DNA of 6,168 bases from Paludibacter sp. (GTDB lineage: Bacteria; Bacteroidota; Bacteroidia; Bacteroidales; Paludibacteraceae). The notes under the pieces were generated by a model. It ran no database searches. It saw only the letters and a program-made list of their open reading frames with translations, and was not told the origin of the DNA. Position 1 is the first letter of the stretch, and each line of letters opens with the position of its first letter. Shown piece by piece: positions 5,105-6,168 of the stretch. Location of the stretch: contig JAGPIU010000067.1 of NCBI GenBank assembly GCA_018054805.1, forward strand, positions 1-6,168, given 5' to 3'. The position numbers and the translations under genes were made by a program.

Positions 5105-6168
5105 ATGAAGATATTAGTTTTGAACTGCGGAAGCTCATCGGTAAAATACAAGCTGCTCGACATGAACAGCAACGAAGAGTTGGGCTCGGGAGGAGTTGAG
5201 AAAATCGGAATGAAAGGCTCGTTCCTGAAACATGTGCGCAAAGACGGACAAAAAGTAATACTGAAAGGTGAGATTCTTGAGCATCAGACTGCTGTTGAAT
5301 ATATCCTTGGTGTACTTACAAGCCAAAAACATGGCGCAGTAGAATCGCTCGAAGAAATCAATGCAGTAGGACATCGCGTGGTGCATGGAGGAGAAAAATT
5401 CAACTCGAGCGTACTTATTACCGACGAAGTGATTCAGAAAATTGTGGAATGCATCGACATTGCACCTTTGCATAACCCACCAAATCTCGCCGGCATCAAT
5501 GCCATCAACGAACTGCTGCCAAATGTACCACAGGTAGCTGTTTTCGACACAGCTTTCCATCAAACAATGCCTGAACACGCTTATATGTACGGCATTCCGT
5601 ATTCGCTTTACACAAAATACGGTATTCGTCGCTACGGATTTCACGGGACAAGTCACCGCTACGTATCCCGTCGTGCCTGCGAATTTTTGGGCCTCGACTA
5701 CAGCAACACCAAAATGATTACCGCTCACATTGGTAACGGAGCTTCTATTACCGCTATCGAAAATGGCAAATCGGTTGATACTTCAATGGGCTTTACCCCT
5801 ATCGAAGGTTTGATGATGGGCACACGTTCGGGCGATGTGGATTTGGGCGTGGTGACATTCCTTATGGAAAAAGAAATGATTGGCGCAGCTTCGGTTTCGA
5901 CACTGTTCAACAAACACAGTGGCGTGCTGGGTGTTTCGGGACTTTCGTCGGACATGCGCGACATTGAAAATGCCGTAGCAAACGGAGACGAACGCGCTAC
6001 ACTGGCGCTCGACATGTACGAATACCGCATCAAAAAATATATCGGCTCTTATGTGGCTGCACTGAATGGTGTGGATGTAATTGTATTTACAGGTGGTGTT
6101 GGCGAAAACCAAACCGGAACCCGTATAAAAGTTTGCAAAGGACTTGAATTTATGGGCGTAAAAGTTGA
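5105..6168 (+). CDS. ackA: Acetate kinase, truncated by the window edge
   Basis: Converts acetyl phosphate and ADP into acetate and ATP, the second step of the route begun by Pta. 354 codons plus two bases are present; the family has about 400 residues, so roughly the last 45 are missing and the frame is open at the edge. The phosphate-binding start is LNCGSSSVK (6-14), close to the usual NxGSSSxK. The known Methanosarcina active-site residues fall at identical numbers: Asn7, Arg91 (GHRVVHGG), Asp148 (VFDTAFH), His180 (GFHGTSH) and Arg241 (GTRSGDVD). Also present are HIGNGAS (208-214), MGFTPIEGLMMGTRSGD (228-244), LGVSGLSSDMRD (275-286) and FTGGVGEN (328-335). The family Glu near residue 384 lies beyond the window. 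The start is fixed by the Shine-Dalgarno overlapping the upstream stop. Nothing seen suggests a broken gene. Confidence 0.97.
   Translation, partial: MKILVLNCGSSSVKYKLLDMNSNEELGSGGVEKIGMKGSFLKHVRKDGQKVILKGEILEHQTAVEYILGVLTSQKHGAVESLEEINAVGHRVVHGGEKFNSSVLITDEVIQKIVECIDIAPLHNPPNLAGINAINELLPNVPQVAVFDTAFHQTMPEHAYMYGIPYSLYTKYGIRRYGFHGTSHRYVSRRACEFLGLDYSNTKMITAHIGNGASITAIENGKSVDTSMGFTPIEGLMMGTRSGDVDLGVVTFLMEKEMIGAASVSTLFNKHSGVLGVSGLSSDMRDIENAVANGDERATLALDMYEYRIKKYIGSYVAALNGVDVIVFTGGVGENQTGTRIKVCKGLEFMGVKV

Noticed and set aside
5135..6112. Minus-strand open frames of up to 197 codons opposite ackA.
   Set aside because: ackA is unmistakable on the plus strand over the whole interval, with every expected active-site residue in place; the opposite frames show no family features.
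299..6168. Reading fhs plus pta/ackA as part of a Wood-Ljungdahl acetogenesis cluster.
   Set aside because: No CO dehydrogenase/acetyl-CoA synthase, methylene-THF reductase or related gene is present, and fhs lies on the opposite strand as a separate unit; fhs and pta/ackA are both common in non-acetogens.

Overview
The window reads as part of the chromosome of a bacterium of the phylum Bacteroidota. Two things point there. The pta promoter matches the distinctive Bacteroidota -7/-33 pattern (TAnnTTTG with an upstream TTG). Most genes also start without a Shine-Dalgarno sequence, after A/T-rich leaders. Gene content fits a fermentative, acetate-forming metabolism. This assignment rests on pattern recognition, not on a database search.

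Layout. Positions 1-153 (+) are the last 50 codons of a lipoamide acyltransferase (E2 of a 2-oxoacid dehydrogenase complex). It converges on fhs (299-1966, -), formate-tetrahydrofolate ligase, and the two share a hairpin terminator flanked by A and T tracts. Upstream of fhs lies a 344-bp non-coding stretch (1967-2310) with a perfect 13-bp inverted repeat, a second weaker hairpin and a possible promoter, so fhs may have a long structured leader. Next comes a GNAT acetyltransferase of the phosphinothricin/methionine-sulfone type (2311-2829, -). A divergent AT-rich intergenic region (2830-3102) holds a cluster of TATTTG/CAAATA half-sites and the pta promoter. The rest is a rightward cluster: pta (3103-4104), a divergent 3-hydroxyacyl-CoA dehydrogenase-like gene (4136-5092), and ackA (5105 to the window edge, truncated).

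How they work together. Pta turns acetyl-CoA into acetyl phosphate and AckA turns that into acetate plus ATP, the standard acetate-forming, ATP-yielding route. The unusual part is the dehydrogenase-like gene between them. It is close to both neighbours and its stop codon overlaps the ackA ribosome binding site. It keeps the Rossmann fold and the Ser/His/Glu catalytic set of 3-hydroxyacyl-CoA dehydrogenases but has lost other strongly conserved active-site residues. Its substrate, or whether it is an enzyme at all, is open, and it is the best lead in the window. Fhs supplies 10-formyl-tetrahydrofolate for one-carbon metabolism and appears to be independently expressed. No CRISPR array, mobile element, tRNA or rRNA was seen.
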